Shown here piece after piece: positions 21,746 through 32,085 of a stretch of 64,000 nucleotides of DNA. The DNA comes from Cliona cf. orientalis (lineage: Eukaryota > Porifera > Demospongiae > Clionaida > Clionaidae). A model generated the notes under the pieces. The model saw nothing but the letters and a program-made list of their open reading frames with translations, was not told the origin of the DNA and searched no databases. Each line of letters begins with the position of its first letter. The first letter of the stretch is position 1. The DNA lies in the NCBI GenBank assembly GCA_963930775.1, contig OZ005689.1, forward strand, positions 1,364,001 through 1,428,000, given 5' to 3'. A program made the position numbers and the translations under genes.

Positions 21746-22830
21746 TGGGCGTGAGGTGGGGGATATGACACCTAAACCACATCAAAGTCATTAGTGAGGT
21801 GCATGTTGTGTAACCACGCCCTTTTAATTGCACAGGTCTCAGGGGTGTGGCTGCTAGAGCCGGAAGTGTTCATTTAATATCCTCCATGGACCTGAAGCCG
21901 AGCCGGAAGGGAGGGGCCAGGCCACGCCCAAAACAGCCCCACCCTGTTCCCCAAGGACCACCATTCTCAATCAAGTGCCTACTAACCACCGGATGTCCAC
22001 CGGAAGCCCACAATCAATCCCAATTAAAACACACAGCTTCCTCAAGGCCAAAACACACACAAACACTTGGAGGCCGTTCTGCCACACCGCCCACGCAAGA
22101 GCTCACCTCATTTCCTGTGTGGGCGGAGTAACAACACGTCATCGCAACCACATCCGCTTCAAACCATCGTCAGCTTCCGTCCAGCCGTACGGGCCCCTCG
22201 ATCGCACCGCCGTACAGTGCCTCATTAACAGACATGGCCTCACCTTTGACCTCCTGCCACGCCCCCAAAGCCTCCTCGCGGGGTTCAAAGGTCACCACCG
22301 CTTCCGGGACACGCCCACCTATCGCCGAGGCCAAGTCCCAGGCGCCGATGTCCAAGCACTGGCCCGTGAAGCCACGCCCAATCGGAAGCAATAAAACCTG
22401 CATTAACGCACACGCACACACTCCACACAGTGCCAGGAACACGCCCACATGCTTAATTAGGCCTAATAAGCTTTTTTTTTTTTTTTTTTTTTTTTTGTCG
22501 TTGCGGTTAATAGTTAAGCAAGAATGCTTTGATCTTGCTTTGATGTGGGCAATTACCGGCCTTTTCTTCAGGGGCCACTTCCGGTCGCTAATTACACGCG
22601 CATAATCATCCCTGGCCGATTCTGGACACGCCCACCTTCGACCAAAAGCACTCGTATGGCCTCTTCGGCCACGCCCCTTCACGATTCGCTAATTGAATTA
22701 GCCATTCCTGACGCTCACGCCCACGCAATTAAATGGTACCTTAAAGTTTCAGTATCAAATTAAGCTACCGTACACGTTCTAATTAACGCGCAAAAGTATA
22801 GGGACGCGTGGGTGGGCGCATTTAAATAAT
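21746..22830. promoter_or_regulatory. GC-rich island with many CACGCCC/GGGCGTG motifs
   Basis: About a dozen CACGCCC or GGGCGTG heptamers occur within 1.1 kb, among them near 21747, 21813, 21922, 22258, 22311, 22372, 22440, 22627, 22668 and 22714. A run of 25 T lies at 22472-22496. Several overlapping open frames on both strands have no recognisable protein. The motif resembles a KLF/Sp-type GC box, so a promoter is possible. A repeat-derived array is the alternative. Confidence 0.4.
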
Positions 22831-23468
22831 TATTGTCTCATCCCCATGCCCCAGACCCCACCCCCAAAAGGAGGAAAGGGTCTGGTACACGGGATTGACT
22901 TTGTTCACCGGATTGCAGTCCAGATGATCACGTGACAAGGCTGCCATGTCATATGGTCCACGCATGATCGCGCGCGTTTGGCGTGAAGTTCGTAAGCACA
23001 TGCAGCTACAGAGGACCCATCAGGCATTTGGCACTATAATATTATACGTAAGTAGAAATATTCTCATTACAATACATAAAAAAATTAGTACACAAACTAT
23101 GAACATAATTTTAGCTAACTGGATATGAGCACTATTAATCATCCTGCTTAGTAGTGTTGGCTCGCCCGATGACACTGCTGTGGGACCAGCATGGACAAGA
23201 GGTCTAAAAAAGTATGGAAACTACTATGAAGGCATAGTAGAGAGTGCAGAGCTTGTTCTTGAAATGCATAAACAAGATACTGTCACCACCTTTGGCATTA
23301 GATGGACAGAAAAGCCAAGGTCAGCACTGGCGGCACCTGTAATTGGTAAAGAGAACACAAATCAAGATCATGCACAGCAGCACAAGGGTTCTATGGATAA
23401 GCCCAAGGTAAAAACATCATCACATCATGCATGATGATTGTAGATTATTATAATGCACTATTGAACAG

Positions 23469-24090
23469 CCAGAGGCCAAAATATTCTGGAAACAAACAGC
23501 TGGTGACATAACAATTGAATTTGATGGGGTACCTTTCCGTCCAATCCAAACCAAAACATATGACTGTCAACATGGCAAACACTATTATAAGCAACATGAA
23601 CGTAAAATGAAGCACTTGTGCCTACAGACAACTAAAAAGATGGGATGCCCAGCCCATATGACCGTCAAGGAATATCACTTGTATCCAGATTATAGGATAA
23701 CAGAAGAGGAAAACAAGTCCTTCAAAGTACATGAAATACGCCAGCTCAAGAAAGAGAGGCACGCTGCTATTAATAAAGCATTGATAGACAACGCAGCTGA
23801 ACTTAAGACACAACAGCGCTATTTTGTCTCCCTTCCAACAAATGAGGCTCACGAAAAGCTCACCCAACAGGTATAGCTGGAGGTATGTCTCAAAGAGTAC
23901 ACCATAAGATCAGCCCAAAAATTGAAGATTTAGTAAAAGAAGGTATCACAGACGTTCAAGAAGTAAAACGAGCACTGCGTTTCTTTGTGAAAACCGACAT
24001 GAAGAAAAATTTACCTTGCTGATTATTTCATCAATCAAGGTGTATCAGAGGATGATCTATCCTTCTTTATCAACGATAATGTCCAGCAAA
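23469..24090 (+). pseudogene. CaRF-like (calcium-responsive transcription factor) domain
   Basis: The exon encodes FDGVPFRPIQTKTYDCQHGK, KKMGCPAHMTVKEY and RYFVSLPTNEAHEKL, closely following the conserved blocks of the CaRF family. After a frameshift near 23875 it continues HHKISPKIEDLVKEGITDVQ and EVKRALRFFV, which matches the next CaRF block. A second shift near 24015 precedes ADYFINQGVSEDDLSFF. The family's vertebrate member is a calcium-regulated DNA-binding factor. Confidence 0.6.
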
Positions 24091-24796
24091 GTAAGTCAAA
24101 TGCATCAAATGGTGATTTAATAAACAAATTGGATGCTAACCTTGACCAAGATAAATGCCATAACAACTTATGTGTACCTGATGAAGCATTAGCTTGTGAA
24201 CTACCGAAAAGGAAAAAGGATACAACAGTTCAGGAGAGTATGTTAAAAGCCAGGGTGACATTGCAAAACTTAAAAACCCTTAGCTACACTTTTCCTGATA
24301 AGGATGTTAGCTTAGCAGAAGAATTCACCCAGCAACTTGATGAACTCTATCGATCATTTTATTCACGGCTTCCAAATGAAGCAGGATTAATAATTCTCCC
24401 ACAAACTCAGGACTCAATCCGTTCAACTAAAAAAAGGGAACACACACAAACAGAAACATAGAATGTGCAAATCTACCACCCAGGAAGAAATATAAAAAAA
24501 GTGTGGACAGTAGATTTGGCATTAAGGCTGATAGGCTACGAAAGGACACAGACAAGTCAAAGGTATGTTCAAATTAACCCCACCTTCACTATGCTTTCAC
24601 TGATGCTACATATACAGCTAGAAGTTGAGGAAGTAAAAACATCGAAAAAGACTAAGAAGGGTTCTACAGCAAGAAAAAAACTAGAATCCAGTGATGCAAT
24701 GGAGCAATCTAGGGCTGAAATATCTAAAGGTATATAATATATACATGTACATTCTTTCATAAAATACCTGCTTCTTTGCTATACATTATACATAGG

Positions 24797-25035
24797 TTTG
24801 AAGAGAAGAGCAAGATGTGGCAAGTGTGATGCATGCAAACGCCAAGACTGTGGAAAATGTGTGAATTGCTTAGACAAGAAAAAGTTCAGTGGCCAAGGAC
24901 GTAAAAAACAGTGTTGTGTTGAGAGAAAGTGCAAAAATCTCACTGACAGGTTGTTACCCCCTGACAAAGCACAACTACTAGATGGCGAATTCCAACAAGA
25001 AGTTGATGATACTGCCCCAGGTATAATACACAGAC
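24797..25035 (+). CDS. CXXC zinc-finger exon
   Basis: The residues RRARCGKCDACKRQDCGKC, then VNCLDKKKFSGQGRKKQCC and VERKC, contain the CxxCxxC...CxxCxxC...C...C pattern and a KFxGxGRKKQ core of CXXC domains. Such fingers bind unmethylated CpG (KDM2, CXXC1, MLL, DNMT1). No cysteine appears to be missing. The exon follows acceptor TTATACATAG. Confidence 0.85.
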
Positions 25036-25308
25036 GAGTATGTACTACATGCAATGTTTCACATATAAATTACAATACTAGGATCTCCAGCTACTGTGAG
25101 TTTGGATGACACTCTAACGAAGCTGAAAGGTGTGACACACAATAATTAGCACATTGAGTACACCTTGATTACATGCAGATATGAGACCACCTGGCCCTCA
25201 TTATAAGGAACACAATAAGAAAGTAACAAAGGAGCAGTTCCTTAGGGTATGTGATATACACGCAATATTCTATACACGTATAATTTCATAACAAATTAAT
25301 TCTCATAG

Positions 25309-25972
25309 GCCATTTCCTACATTTGTCAAATTAAACCCCTCAATTTGTGACACCCCCTTATCAAAGGAAGACGTCAAAATGCTCAATCTTCCAACATCAA
25401 GAGTACAGAAACCAACAGATAATACGTCCACTTCTAAGGGAAATCTAGCCGAATTTCTTTCAAAATCAGGGAGAAAGGTTAGACATACACTTCCGGATGG
25501 AAACTGTTTATTCCGTTCCCTGTCTGTTAATCTTTATAATAACGAAGATCAACACGTACTCATCAGAAAGATTCTTGTTCAGTTTGAGGAGTTAAATAAG
25601 GAAAAATTTGCTAAATATTTAACTGCTTCTGATGCTACTAATATCAACGATCACATCTGTAGTATGGTAAAGCCATTTGTCTGGGGGACACAGGTTGAAC
25701 TGTTGGCAGCTAGTTCCTTTTTTCAAGTCCCAGTCTACTACTGTCAAGCATTCCAAGGTACATACTGATGGCACATGCTTGGGCCAGTAAGTGCAACACA
25801 AAACCTAAGGTACCCAGCTAATGCAGACTCTTTGAGAATTCAAGTAAAGCACTTTGAGTTGATGTACCAGACTGGAGTGCACTATGACAGTATTGTAGAC
25901 AAAAGTACAAACAGAGTTTCAACCACTCCACCCTCTTTGAGTGTATCTACAATCTACGTGGAAATACAATAA
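25309..25972 (+). pseudogene. OTU cysteine-protease domain with in-frame TGA
   Basis: The exon opens PFPTFVKLNPSICDTPLSKE. The catalytic Cys motif is LPDGNCLFRSLSVNLY; WGTQVELLAASSFFQVPVYY is the second OTU block. The catalytic His lies in ELMYQTGVHYDSIVD. Between them, TGA at 25766-25768 interrupts the frame, which resumes without shift. Both catalytic segments look intact, so the stop is the only visible defect here. Confidence 0.8.
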
Positions 25973-26110
25973 ATCGATTTTTTTTTCCTTACTTTATGTA
26001 CCAGAGCACTGTATCTTGTTTTCTGTCTTCTATCTCCTCTCCTCTCTGTTTATGTGCACACAATGACCTTTCGTTGACCTTTCTCGCGATAGACTACACC
26101 TCCCCCTGCC

Positions 26111-26129
26111 TAGTCTGGGGACGAGACTA
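26111..26129. mobile_element. 19-bp TAG...CTA micro-element
   Basis: TAGTCTGGGGACGAGACTA sits between two perfect copies of CCCCCTGCC (26102-26110 and 26130-26138). The end sequences match those of the larger elements at 26216 and 27022. Confidence 0.7.
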
Positions 26130-26215
26130 CCCCCTGCCTAGCGCCTGCGCTTACGTGCATGCGCAAAACCAATATCGATCACGTGCTTGGACTGCACTCT
26201 GATCCGGTGAACAAA

Positions 26216-26549
26216 TAGTCTCGTGCCCAGACCCCACCCTCGAGGAGGAAAAGGGTCTGGTGACTTTGGGCAAAAAGCTTGGTCCAGTTGACGACCCGCG
26301 GAGGAATTTGCGCGTCCCAATCAGATCGCAGCTTTAGCCCAGTCATATGACTCGCTAGCCGCAGGAATGTAGCAGGGCCATTGCCCGCTATATAAATTTG
26401 AATCGCCTACGCAGCCTTACTGGCCAATCAGATCCGAGCTTTATTCAAGCGCACCCGTATAGGCGCGCGCGCGGCCAAACCAAGAAAACTGCCCGAAGTC
26501 ACCAGACCCTTTTCCCTCCTTTTGAGGGTGGGGTCTGGGGACGAGACTA
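26216..26549. mobile_element. 334-bp MITE, 9-bp target duplication
   Basis: The inverted ends (TAGTCTCGTGCCCAGACCCC...) are about 55-60 bp long. GTGAACAAA is repeated at 26207-26215 and 26550-26558. An inverted related sequence at 22893-22945 has TTTGTTCAC uninterrupted. The 9-bp duplication suggests Mutator-like mobilisation. Confidence 0.85.
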
Positions 26550-27021
26550 GTGAACAAAGTGAATCCCCGATAACGACTGGGGCGTGGTATTGGGATGAGC
26601 TAATAATGTTTGCATCACCCACATGGCTAGGAGAGATGGCAGAAGGAATAGACACGAGCTCTACAGGAGCTTCTCGAGTGAGGGATGACATTGGAGTTGC
26701 GATATCAGAACGTCCTACGTGTATTCCGTGCCTGGGTATGGTTGGATCTGGAAAGACTACTTTTGTTCAAGTAGGATTATAAATTCCTGGCCTGGCTGGC
26801 CTGACCCATCACATACGGTCAGTGGCTTGTCATACTATACTATAAGTGGTCGTCCCTGACAGCGGTCCCCATGGACTGTCCATAGCAACTATGTATAGTC
26901 CCGGGCCCTGCCATTTACAAGAGGGTTAGGGGCTGGATTTCAGGTATAAATGGATATCAGGGTTTAATAGTCTCAAGGGTTTATATGGCAGGCTAGCCGG
27001 GTTAGACTCCAGGGTCTGTAT

Positions 27022-27469
27022 TAGTCTCGCGCGCCAGCCCCTCCTACGCAAAAAGCGAGAAAGGGTCTGGTAAATAACGTACCATCCGCTTGTCCCCGTG
27101 TAGGCTATATGAACTACCAATGAAATGGCAGTATCTAGTCACATGACATGCGCAATGCGCGAAGTAGCTGTAAACGCGTATACAATAAAGTTCGCGGTCA
27201 CTGGTCCGCGAGACTAGTCACGCTCTATCTTGGCAGAAACGATGGAGAAGCTCGAGGACGCAGTGAAGACAGTAAGCGCTGAGTTAGGCTATTTGTCATT
27301 GGAGAAATAGCTAGAAGTTATCACTTCGTTCTTGTCTGGTCGTGATGTTTGCGGTTAATGATGTCACGTTCTATGATGTCATGTGCATTCCACGGGGACA
27401 AGCGGATGGTACGTTATTTACCAGACCCTTTCTCGCTTTTTGCGTAGGAGGGGCTGGCGTGCGAGACTA
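27022..27469. mobile_element. 448-bp MITE, 9-bp target duplication
   Basis: The ends TAGTCTCGCGCGCCAGCCCC and the reverse complement are about 90 bp long. GGTCTGTAT lies at 27013-27021 and 27470-27478. It belongs to the same family as 26216-26549. Confidence 0.85.
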
Positions 27470-27592
27470 GGTCTGTATGGCAGGGTTAGTGTCCAGGGTT
27501 TGTCCTGGAGGGACCAAATATGGTGCAGTGGACAGTCCGGAGGGACAACAATTTTGGGGGGACTATTGACAGTGTGACAGGCTGTCACCATT

Positions 27593-27882
27593 CAAGGGGT
27601 GGTCACTACTATACCTGCTGTACTGACACCCGCAACCGGGATCAAACTTTGATCGGGCCTATTTTGGGCCTTGATTGCTTGATTCCCGCTGGAAAGCTAC
27701 CTTGATCGCTTGATTTTGACTAAAAATGTAGCTTGATGGCCTGACTGATGCCAAAAATCATCCTGATCAATTTATAGTTTACTGAAGTGAACGCCCACTT
27801 TTTATAGTATACAGAGGTGAGCGGGATCAAAATGCGCAGTCGCAGGTGTCAGTACAGCAGGTATAGTAGTGACCACCCCTTG
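27593..27882. mobile_element. 290-bp MITE, CCATT target duplication
   Basis: The ends CAAGGGGTGGTCACTACTAT and its reverse complement extend for about 45 bp. CCATT lies at 27588-27592 and 27883-27887. Confidence 0.8.
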
Positions 27883-27896
27883 CCATTTTACATAAT

Positions 27897-28086
27897 ACCG
27901 TAAATCTGGAAATTTTCATTGTAAAAATATTTTCACAGTAGATGACGGCTACGAAAATTAATCTTACGAAAATTAGCATGCACTATTAACGCTAATGCGG
28001 TAAGGGGTCGTTCCTACGAAAACATTTTTACATAAAAGTTTATCATACGAAAGTTTCTTTACACGAAAATTTCCAGATCTACGGTA
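27897..28086. mobile_element. 190-bp MITE ending TACCGTA
   Basis: TACCGTAAATCTGGAAATTT is inverted as AAATTTCCAGATCTACGGTA. TA at the ends is consistent with a Tc1/mariner-type target. Confidence 0.65.
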
Positions 28087-28775
28087 TAGTCAACGATGGA
28101 ATGATTTGCGACCTGAGAATACTCTTTCCATGCATACAGAGACTAAATGCTCATCCCTACACACTAAGAAGACTCCTCGCTACATCATCAATCTGGACCC
28201 TGCTGTGATCCTGCTAATATTGGTAAATTAGAAATGATAGTGACCGTAACTTTTCAGGGAGAAAACTTTCATGGATCAGTAAGAAATGAGCATTTCACAG
28301 AGAAATCTTTCATAGAATGCTAAATTAATCATGTAGGTGAGTGTGGCATGCATAAAATTTTGTGAAGAAGTTGGCTATCAAACATGAAATTCATGGAGGT
28401 TTTCTCCCTCTATAAAGTTTACCGTTATACAATATGTATGTACATGTATGTTGATACTAACTTTAGTATTGCAATTGTGAAAGCATGCCGCAATACACTA
28501 GTCACCTAGCCACAAAATCCTCTCTTCTTCCCTTCACCTGTCAGACATCAGAGACACGGTGAACTACAAGGAGGTGATGAAGTAGTACAAGCTTGGCCCC
28601 AATGGAGGCATAGTCACTGCTCTCAACCTGTTTGCAACAAAATTTGATCAAGTCATGGGCTTTATTGAGAAGAGAGCTCAACAATGCAAGTAAGTTGTTT
28701 AATATAATAATTTATGCATCAAAGCAATGGATACATGAATAGCTATACAGCTAATACGGGCATGTACCCAGTCTA

Positions 28776-29537
28776 TTACTGTTTCAGTCTAGCTCTTGTT
28801 CTTGCTGCTATTGGTGTCCAAGATCGAGTTTTGTTGGTCCATATGGATAATCCAGGAGTACCGTCAACTTTATTGTACTGTACATTAGCAGGTTTTGATG
28901 GAATAATATTATTTAGGTCAACATCAGATCCAGAATCACTATCAGAGTCAGAAGTAGCATCCCCTTGATGGATGGGGTGATCGGGCGCAAACCTTCGGCA
29001 AACAAAGCTGGAAACAGGTACTTGCTTCTTTCTTTTGGCCACTACAGGAGTCCAGTTCGGTTGGTCTCCAGTTTCATCATGGTAGGTTACACCATGCACT
29101 CCTTCCCTGACTTCATAGTTGACATCATTGCATGCTGTGAGGTCTACAACTGGATTTTCAGCAGGTTTTTGTGGTCTCGTGCAGCTTTCATGTGGTAGAA
29201 TGGATTTTGACTGATCGCAAACAGGTAGGTTAGTGGCAGGCACATCAGCGGAAGGATTGGTATTACTTATAGTTACTTGACTTCTAGCCTTAGTTCTCCT
29301 CCTCCTCCTTCTCTTCCTTCTTTTCTTTAGCTGAACATCATTCTTTTCAGGGGCAGGGGCAGGCCAGAAGAGGTTGACAGAAAAACCACCAGGGGTAGAC
29401 CTAGCAGTCCACATGGCCTCATCTATTCTCAGACAGCTTAGTTGTAGCTGGATACAGAGAGGTAAGGGAAATCCCAGAGTAGACAGCATTGCCAAGTCTC
29501 CCTCGAGTACAGACACTTTGATGGTCTTGTCATCCAT
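28776..29537 (-). CDS. Basic 253-aa protein of unknown function
   Basis: The longest uninterrupted non-transposon, non-NLR frame of this region starts MDDKTIKVSVLEGDLAML and contains STPGGFSVNLFWPAP. It also has a strongly basic tract (KKRRKRRRRRRTKARSQ, a possible nuclear or nucleic-acid-binding signal). An acidic serine run (SDSDSDSGSDVD) and a doubled motif (NWTPVVAKRKKQ, SWTPIAARTRARLKQ) follow. It lies antisense between the GPN1 and eIF3f relics. It may be a mobile-element ORF; I do not recognise the family. Confidence 0.45.
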   Translation of the reverse strand: MDDKTIKVSVLEGDLAMLSTLGFPLPLCIQLQLSCLRIDEAMWTARSTPGGFSVNLFWPAPAPEKNDVQLKKRRKRRRRRRTKARSQVTISNTNPSADVPATNLPVCDQSKSILPHESCTRPQKPAENPVVDLTACNDVNYEVREGVHGVTYHDETGDQPNWTPVVAKRKKQVPVSSFVCRRFAPDHPIHQGDATSDSDSDSGSDVDLNNIIPSKPANVQYNKVDGTPGLSIWTNKTRSWTPIAARTRARLKQ

Positions 29538-30438
29538 TTTTGATTTTGCTGCAGCCTCAAACTGTTACTGCACTACAGTTTGATAAATTTGTAGCCAAGC
29601 CACCATAAATAATACTTGCTCTAGTTATCCGAATGGCCAAAAATAATTATTAATATCATCGTTTGGTGTTAAATAGAAAGTAAATAAATTCGACGAATGG
29701 CTTGTTTGGGTGTAAATAGAACAGATCTGGTGGAAAAAAATGGAGAAAGCACAAGTGACGAAGAAACAGCAGTGGATGTCCAACTATAGGTTTATCATCA
29801 TCAGCTCTAGAGCTTCAGTATCACTGAGCGATCACAAAATGATCGCCATCTGTGTAAGTCGGTTCTTAGATGCTATCCAAGATGTGGTAGCCACATGCAC
29901 TCCTACACTCTTCGATGAACGTGGAAGAGTTGTCTCGAACTCCTGCCATGCCATATCGCGTAGCCATTCAGTTGATTAAAGCGGGTGAGAAAACTTGAAA
30001 TTCAAGATGATCGAGGAATTAGGAAGGAAATAAATAATATTAATTATTAATATAAACTTACTGTTCAGGCTATTAGAATATTCGAATAATTAGAACGAGA
30101 ATGGTAAAAATATTAATGGCTAATTACCATAAGCCTGATAAGATGGGTTTGTAAAGAGGTAGCTAATTGAGGCGATTCTTTTCTACTGTAACAGTAACAA
30201 AATAGATTTAATACTGTATTACAGGAAAATTTGGCAAAGAAGATCTCAATAATTAATATTGGCAAATTTTAATTTAGTGATCAGATGCTTAGTGCCATAG
30301 ATGTGAAGTAGTGGCAGTTTTTTTAGTTTGCCCATTTTTACCCAATTTACCAAATTGTTTGGAGTTTTCTTCAATGTTGATACGACTGATTTTACTACTC
30401 ATTGATGTAGTGGGCACCAAGAATCAGCACTTGTATAC

Positions 30439-30578
30439 CCTTGCTTAAGCTTCCCACCAGCTTGTTCCCAAGGGCTTGGTAGCTCAATTGGTAGAGCATC
30501 ACACCGGAGATGTGAGTGCGTGGGTTCGATCTCCACTCAAGTACTGAGATTATCTTTTCCCGGGAAGAAAATCTTGGG
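30439..30578 (+). mobile_element. 140-bp tRNA-derived SINE
   Basis: ACTTGTATAC flanks the insert at 30429-30438 and 30579-30588. Inside, 30472-30541 resembles a tRNA: A box TGGTAGCTCAATTGGTAGAG, anticodon stem TCACA/TGTGA with loop CCGGAGA, and B box GGGTTCGATCTCC. The acceptor stem pairs poorly and loop position 33 is C, so it is a tRNA-like SINE head and not a working tRNA. Confidence 0.65.
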
Positions 30579-30688
30579 ACTTGTATACAAGTGCTACAGT
30601 AATGTACTATTATCTTAATTAACCCTTTCTCCTCTTAGGTATTCAACGTACTGAATATCGGACAAGCCCAAGTATGCCTTGTCCCCAG

Positions 30689-32085
30689 AGAACATGATGC
30701 ATTCGGTTCTTATCCACGAGTACTACAGCCACTTTGATCGAAACGCTGTCTTCATTACCGTGGATATGACACTGTGTAGCAACCACCTTGACATATGGGC
30801 CTATGTGAGGTCAAAGGTTGGGCTACCAAACAAAACAGAGGGCCCCGTCCCCTGCAACATCATGTACTTTGAACTGGAGAGAGTAGGCATGGGCTTGCAC
30901 TCGATTCGTTGAAGGCTGGTGAGCCTACCACCCCAGTGCTCTCCAGCTTTGAACATGTCAAAAGGTGTTGTTCTCTACATTAAGAATAGTCCTCCCACTG
31001 CACTTCAATTACATTTCTAAACTACACCTTCCTGTCATATGACCAACTCTTCTCTATCTCTCCCTCCCTTCCTCCCTCCCTCACTCAGAGCTGCTGACAC
31101 CATCGATCACTATCTATCGCAGATCTTGAAGTATGTTGAGGATGTGCAGGCAGGGAAAGTCCCCTCTAACCCCCGGGTTGGTCGGCTGTTGATGGAGTCA
31201 GTTTCATGAGTACCGAAGATTGACAACACTCGATTTGAGGCTATGCTCAACTCGACAATGCAGGTACTAGCACATGTGCAGTCTTTAGTTAGTCATTTCA
31301 TTCATTCACATACATTGTATCCAGTATATACTGTATAACAAAAAAGTGTGGGAGAAAGTTTGCCAAGCCCTTTGTATGACTTTAATGCAGTAAAGGTCGC
31401 CATAATAAGAAAAGGGCTATTTGGGAGTTTTGTAGTAGCTTTTATACTCTGCATTTGTGCCTATGCACTGATATTAGTATACTCTACTACCACACTTGTA
31501 GAAAGCAAGTTGGACATGATCATGAAAAAAGTAATTTATTTTCTGAATTTTTTTGTTTCTGAAGTGCTGGCTACTCCAAAATCGTTATCTGGATTCAAGG
31601 CTAATATTATTATCGCGCATGTGGCATAATATCGCGACCGCCTGGATTGCGGCAAAGATGGGCGTGGCATTGTTAATTTAAGGGCGTGGTTTCCGGATGT
31701 CCGCTATTTAGAGGCAGTTTTGCATTGAAAAGTCACATTGGGAATTGGATCTTGTCCGCTGTCCGGAATCGAGAAGCATCCGCTTCTTGGAGGTTGCTAA
31801 TGTACTATAACTATGCTAAATTCAATCAGTAACACGGCACTTGTCGGCTGTAGAGAGGTTGTCCACTTCTCGGAGGGTCCATTATCAGAGGCTCGACTGT
31901 ATACACGTTTCCATGAGGTTAAACTATCCCTTCTTCTTTCACATAATTGTCGTTTTTCTGTCTGATTTTTGCCCCACTCTCTGTCACTGTAGGACCTTCT
32001 GTTGGTGGTGTATCTGGCCAACTTGACAAAAACTCAGGTCATCCAGGGAGAGAAACTCTCTCAGCTACCATCTGGAGAACATTAA
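30689..32085 (+). pseudogene. EIF3F: eIF3 subunit F relic (three exons)
   Basis: Exon a (30689-30964) encodes part of the MPN domain: HSVLIHEYYSHFDRNAVFIT, then VDMTLCSNHLDIWAYV. A frameshift near 30890 precedes KAGEPTTPVLSSFEHVK. Exon b (31089-31263) gives ADTIDHYLSQILKYVEDVQ, GRLLMESVS, a TGA, and VPKIDNTRFEAMLNSTMQ. Exon c (31993-32085) gives DLLLVVYLANLTKTQ and a stop. This is the C-terminal half of eIF3f, a translation initiation factor subunit. The N-terminal exons are missing. Confidence 0.78.

Larger units (their letters stand above)
23152..25972 (+). pseudogene. CaRF-CXXC-OTU multidomain gene, broken
   Basis: A run of plus-strand exons with GT-AG borders encodes, in order, an N-terminal segment (SVGSPDDTAVGPAWTRGLKK, exon to 23407), a CaRF-like region (23469-24090), a charged region (24129-24740), a CXXC zinc finger (24797-25035) and an OTU protease domain (25309-25972). 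The frame shifts near 23875 and 24015, and an in-frame TGA lies at 25766. CaRF and CXXC domains bind DNA; OTU domains remove ubiquitin. This combination is unfamiliar to me. The lesions are few, so this may be a recent pseudogene, a mis-sequenced gene or a transposon-borne gene. Confidence 0.6.
26636..28689 (+). pseudogene. GPN1: GPN-loop GTPase 1 relic (three exons)
   Basis: Exon 1 (26636-26770) starts MAEGIDTSSTG and has the P-loop LGMVGSGKTTFVQ. Exon 2 (28140-28222) gives RLNAH, then after a 2-base gain HTKKTPRYIINLDPAV and a partial deletion. Exon 3 (28545-28689) gives DIRDTVNYKEVMK, a TAG, and [20 protein letters not shown] with the diagnostic GPN loop. GPN1 is a GTPase needed for nuclear import of RNA polymerase II. 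Splice sites are kept, so this is a duplicated, not processed, copy. No later exons were found. Two MITEs lie in its first intron. Confidence 0.8.

Noticed and set aside
22170-22682. 170-codon minus-strand open frame
   Set aside because: It reads through a 25-base homopolymer as poly-lysine and overlaps equally long frames on the other strand; GC-rich DNA explains it.
30472-30541. Functional tRNA gene
   Set aside because: Poor acceptor stem, C at loop position 33 and flanking target duplications point to a SINE head.
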